From positions 9,610,001 to 9,674,000 of the forward strand of contig OZ176054.1 of assembly GCA_964247055.1 (NCBI GenBank): a stretch of DNA of 64,000 nucleotides. Direction: 5' to 3'. Under the pieces are notes generated by a model. That model did no database searches. It worked only from the letters and a program-made list of their open reading frames with translations, and was not told the DNA's origin. The DNA is from Paragordius varius. Its lineage: Eukaryota; Nematomorpha. Positions 61,301 to 64,000 of this stretch are shown here, piece after piece. Position numbers and translations under genes: made by a program. How positions within the stretch are numbered: position 1 is the stretch's first letter; every line of letters starts with the position of its first letter.

Positions 61301-63350
61301 TTTTTGCGCAGTATTAATAAAAATCTTCTTCAAATGCTTGATTTTTTATATGGAAATAAAATAGGTGTTTAATATTAAAAAAGTGTTGAGATTGATTAAA
61401 GAAGGTATTTTTTGATAAAAAAAGTAATCTGCATTTTTGACGTACACTTAATTTACTTAGGTCAAAATTAAGTATTATATTCTATACCAGATAATGGGAC
61501 CGGAACTAATACATTGCCACCATTTTGAAGAGTGTTTGTAACGATTCTAGAAAATTCTGATATCATAGCTTCGGGTTTATTGCCTGGACAACGGGTAAGA
61601 TCTGTCAAATATGGTGTTTAAAATATTCAATTAATAAATATATATAATTATTGGTTTAAATAGTATGGCTTTTTTATAATACGAACATACAGTAAGATTA
61701 ATAAATGATTCTCACAAAAAATGAATAGTTAAAGGAAAAAGATTATATTTAACTTATTTTTAAGAAGGGTTCAATGGAAAACTTTGATACAATAAAAAAA
61801 ATTATGTTAACGTTTTTCTTTGAATAAAAAAATACCTTTTCTAAGTTGCTTTAAAGTACATCATGTAATAGCAAAAATTTGATAAAAAATTATTTGATTA
61901 CGAAATTTATGATCAAAATCTTGATTTTTTTTTGTATCAGAGTTATCCATCAAACTCCCTCAAAATTTAATATATCATCAATTTTTACTATTCATATTTA
62001 GTAATAAATCTTTCTAACTGAAATTATTGATCTACACTTTATATACCGATAGTGCATGTTAAACCATACTTTTCAACTCCTAAATGTTTAGTTTTTAGAT
62101 CGGAAAGTGAACTAATGGCTGAGTGCAAGAATATAATATCTTAAAAAAATTTGTTAAATATTGTCTAAAAGTTATATATTTTTTAGTATAAGATTTGCAT
62201 CATAATTAATTTTGACCATTACTTTTCTACTAATTTTTACTTAAATCATAATATTTTTGTTGCATTTAAAACTTTACATGTTTGGTTTTCTTAAACGATT
62301 TGCGCAGCAAAATATATTTCAAATCGCAATAAATATTATCAAAAGATGTCCAACTTTAAGTCATAAACAAATATATTTAAAAAAATTAAATATAAACAGA
62401 AGCAAAACCAATTTAACCACTTTTTGTAAAACGTTAATCAAATTCAAATTTTATTTTCAGTTAAGACTTTGGTTCTAAGATCTTTAATGCCATGATTTAT
62501 ATTTTTTTAACATTTTAAATTATAAAAAATAAAAGCAAATTAAATAATAACCGGTTACAAACGCTTATATTAATAAAAAAAAATTGCAGTTTCTATTAAG
62601 TGACTTCAGGACTAAATCTGAAAAAAATATTTTAAAAACTACATATTTTAAGATAAAGGTTGTAGATTACGCTTTAAACCGTTTAATTTAAAATAATTAT
62701 ACCACTAAGTATCAATATATCAGGGTAACGAAGGCTAATCAAATCAATAGGTTTAGGATGAGCTGTAAGACTAGATGATTTAGAAAGGTAAACAATTTTG
62801 TGAAGGGCTGTTTCGAAAACCCAATTACAGCTTCCCATTGCGTAACCTGAGCTTGTGGCATAAAACGTAAGGTGACCAAATAAATTTTTACGCTCCAAAA
62901 AATTTATTGTAGTAATCATTGCAATTGCATTTTCAAGATCCTATATGTATATAAGAATATAATACTTGGAAAGTATAAAATTGAGAAAATTTAGATTCAC
63001 GAGAAGAATAATCCAACATATCAATATAGCTGATTAATTCATTCATATACAACTTTCCAAACTAAATTATTAAGTGAACTAACTTGAAGTGTTGGCTCTG
63101 TTGCATATATTTCACCCCTAAATCCCTCTTTTATAATAAAGGGTAGCGATAAGATATTTGAAAAATTTGATATTAGGAGAATATCAATTGTATGGTAGTT
63201 AAGTTCGTTTAACACAGGATCAACATTAATTTTGTACTTTTGGTTGCAGTTTTGTGTAAAAATATTTTGGAAATTTAGAGGGCATTCCAACAATATATTA
63301 ACTTCATTTAGCGTTAATATAAATTTGTTTTCTGATTTTTGAATTTTCAT
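49376..63350 (-). CDS. INTS9: Integrator complex subunit 9
   Basis: Inactive metallo-beta-lactamase/beta-CASP partner of INTS11 in the nuclear Integrator complex, which cleaves snRNA and other nascent transcripts. Exons, 5' to 3' on the minus strand: 63084-63350, 62966-63061, 62703-62940, 61488-61583, 52375-52535, 51343-51696 (3' edge least certain), 51125-51188, 50520-50708, 49376-50235. They sum to 774 codons plus stop, all in phase (human about 658). Family matches in order: DILLISNFSNILSLPF and EIYATEPTLQ; FGKLYMNELISYI; SSGYAMGSCNW; QNGGNVLVPVP; LDLLECLHYNLS...KIYFV; VPEEPFIHT and PCVVLAGHPCLKLGP; AKCHWCPIDTGFN and KLLKDCKP; and a C-terminal INTS11-binding region ending LVNLQNKIFKLWNE. 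As expected for INTS9, the HxHxDH zinc-binding motif is absent (SNFSNI at that position). A linker before the C-terminal domain is expanded and Asn/Ser-rich. Confidence 0.94.
54033..57078 (+). mobile_element. hAT transposon inserted in the second LINE, broken
   Basis: Perfect 12-bp terminal inverted repeats CAGTGGTACTCA / TGAGTACCACTG and an exact 8-bp target duplication GTCTAAAC (54025-54032 and 57079-57086). The uninterrupted LINE at about 27672 has the matching empty site (GTCCTAACAAAG). Inside, a transposase of the GTF2IRD2/ZBED5-like hAT type starts near 55612 (MTSNAKKRK, EWEEKSYVV, VTCLMC). It continues in pieces through VRWLLNKVLNRFF (about 56100) to FPSTYTCETAYLKM and YVKNTCRCRL (about 56720-56790). 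It has several stops and frame changes. About 1.1 kb of its 3.05 kb is the nested element at 54488-55588. Confidence 0.9.
54488..55588. mobile_element. 1.1-kb non-coding TIR element, copy 3 (TAA duplication), nested in the hAT element
   Basis: TIRs CACTGGACAACAAATTTTT and AAATTTGTTGTCTAGTG, flanked by TAA (54485-54487, 55589-55591). Nearly collinear with copy 1 at 13357-14443, including a GAGCGACAAACGCGCG..AGCGAGAGCA block. Copy 3 retains the right TIR that copy 1 lost. No convincing coding frame. Confidence 0.85.
57607..60177. mobile_element. Left end of another hAT element, then featureless INTS9 intron
   Basis: CAGGGGTGTCTAACACAAATG at 57607 is a typical hAT terminus, followed by GAAGAGCCATATTTTCG and CAAGAGCCATATTTGAACC subterminal repeats. 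It cuts the second LINE. No right end or transposase is evident, and from about 57900 onward I see only AT-rich intron with a TA microsatellite (about 59568-59590). Confidence 0.55.
60178..61313. repeat. Large fold-back element, about 330-bp imperfect inverted repeats, in an INTS9 intron
   Basis: The left arm (about 60178-60500) is mirrored by the right arm (about 61010-61313). Shared blocks: TGCAAAAAA at the ends, TCATGAAATAGCTTATGACC / TCATGAGATAGCTTATAACC, GGGCAAAA.GTGAAAAT.AAGGAT, ACTTGAGATATTAT, TTTAGCAGATATTTACAA, AAAAAGCCTAAAAT, TTTCTATTAACGTA.TTAAAAGA. Centre about 500 bp. No coding frame seen. Exact termini and target duplication are uncertain. Confidence 0.78.
60712..60815. repeat. 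104-bp fold-back inside the centre of the large inverted repeat
   Basis: AGTGGAATATCAACCAAA at the left is the exact reverse complement of the last part of the right side (GGTTGATATTCCACT), and similarity continues inward (GTACAAATCCC / GGGATTTACG). The arms are about 36 bp. Confidence 0.8.
62941..62965 (-). other. 25-nt micro-intron in INTS9
   Basis: Begins GTATTA and ends ATATAG on the minus strand. Removing it joins QFYTFQ to DLENAIAMI, matching CYTMQ-EVNSALSKI in vertebrate INTS9. Reading through reaches a stop after about 11 codons. Confidence 0.82.
63062..63083 (-). other. 22-nt micro-intron in INTS9
   Basis: Begins GTTAGT and ends TTTAG on the minus strand. Removing it joins ATEPTLQ to FGKLYMNELISYI, reproducing [20 protein letters not shown] of vertebrate INTS9. 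Reading through gives a stop 14 codons later. Confidence 0.82.
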
Positions 63351-64000
63351 GTAAAATTATATGTATGAATGGTTGTGTAAAACAAAGAATTTTAAACACT
63401 TTGATTCAAATTGGGGGATCAAGTGACCTCAGTAAAAAACTGTTCCAATATTCATGCGTCTGACCAATAAAAAAACCAAAATATTTAAATATCTTTAGAT
63501 TTGAAAAGGTTCTATATCAAAAACTTTGACGCCATATTTATTTTACTATAATTTACATATAGTGATTTTATTCTCTAATATTGAAGCTAAATATTTAAAT
63601 CAAATTTAAATTTTAAAGAAAAGTGGTTTTTTTGGCATTATTTATATTTAACTAATGCACACATGATATATTGTCAATTTTTACCTTGACGTTATCCATA
63701 AAATAACAATTCGTAATGGTTATATTTGTTTATATTTTTAGAAAGTTTGATTTTAACTGGCTTGGGTTACCAACGACTTCGATTTGAATCGGAGGACCGA
63801 AATGATTTTGTTGTATCCAAGTATTAGGAATTGAGGTTTATCACAGATTTAACAATTTACTAAATTTTTATACGCGATGGCATTTTGGGGTGGTTTTCTA
63901 TACCAGAGCTAAACACTATTTAACATTCTTATTTATTACGCGAAGATTTCGGTTCTAACCCATAACCAAATCTGGCAAAAAAGCTACTTTTTTGAAAATA
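63351..64000. other. 5' flank of INTS9
   Basis: No coding region is supported. It presumably includes the INTS9 promoter on the minus strand; no clear element can be assigned. Confidence 0.4.

Noticed and set aside
63084-63350. INTS9 first exon read as a stand-alone 103-residue protein running to the stop at 63039
   Set aside because: Residues after ATEPTLQ in that reading do not match INTS9, whereas removing the 22-nt GT-AG segment restores the family sequence.

Overview
The window is AT-rich DNA from a multicellular animal. It has spliced genes with GT-AG introns, standard stop codons, and bilaterian-type genes (a synaptophysin, a KDM5 demethylase, an Integrator subunit). Transposable-element remnants are abundant. 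The RTE-type LINE, hAT, mariner and small TIR elements suggest an arthropod or other invertebrate protostome. I cannot name the species.

Layout. 1-10.7 kb (+): the C-terminal part of a KDM5/Lid-type histone H3K4 demethylase, rebuilt from 27 exons. 11-15.7 kb: gene-poor, with an hAT end, a mariner transposase fossil and a 1.1-kb TIR element. 16.1-21.7 kb (-): synaptophysin, lacking only its short first coding exon. 21.8-26.2 kb: no gene found; one hAT-type non-autonomous element and degenerate repeats. 26.2-29.4 kb (+): a nearly full-length but broken RTE-like LINE. 31.5-35.5 kb (-): two tandem, intronless, paralogous 7TM receptors. 37.0-39.9 kb (-): an unrecognised gene whose intron carries one transposon inside another. 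42.9-46.0 kb: two broken copies of one hAT family in opposite orientation. 46.8-49.3 kb (+): an intronless leucine-rich-repeat membrane protein. 49.4-63.4 kb (-): INTS9, a complete nine-exon model of 774 codons plus stop. Its 9-kb intron holds an RTE LINE interrupted by an hAT element, which is itself interrupted by the 1.1-kb TIR element.

The most striking observation is extreme intron shortness. INTS9 needs introns of 22 and 25 nt and KDM5 one of 32 nt, each with GT...AG ends, and removing them restores alignment to the families. Introns of several hundred bases to 9 kb occur in the same genes. The INTS9 exons sum to an exact multiple of three, and each coding stretch matches the family from memory, so this is not a single stray frameshift.

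The genes do not form an operon or pathway. They are independent nuclear genes: chromatin regulation (KDM5), snRNA 3'-end processing (INTS9), synaptic vesicles (synaptophysin), receptors, an LRR surface protein and one unknown. I saw no LTR retrovirus-like, Polinton or other capsid-bearing fossil, no tRNA or rRNA gene that I could recognise, and no CRISPR. Function calls rest on recalled family sequences; no database search was run.
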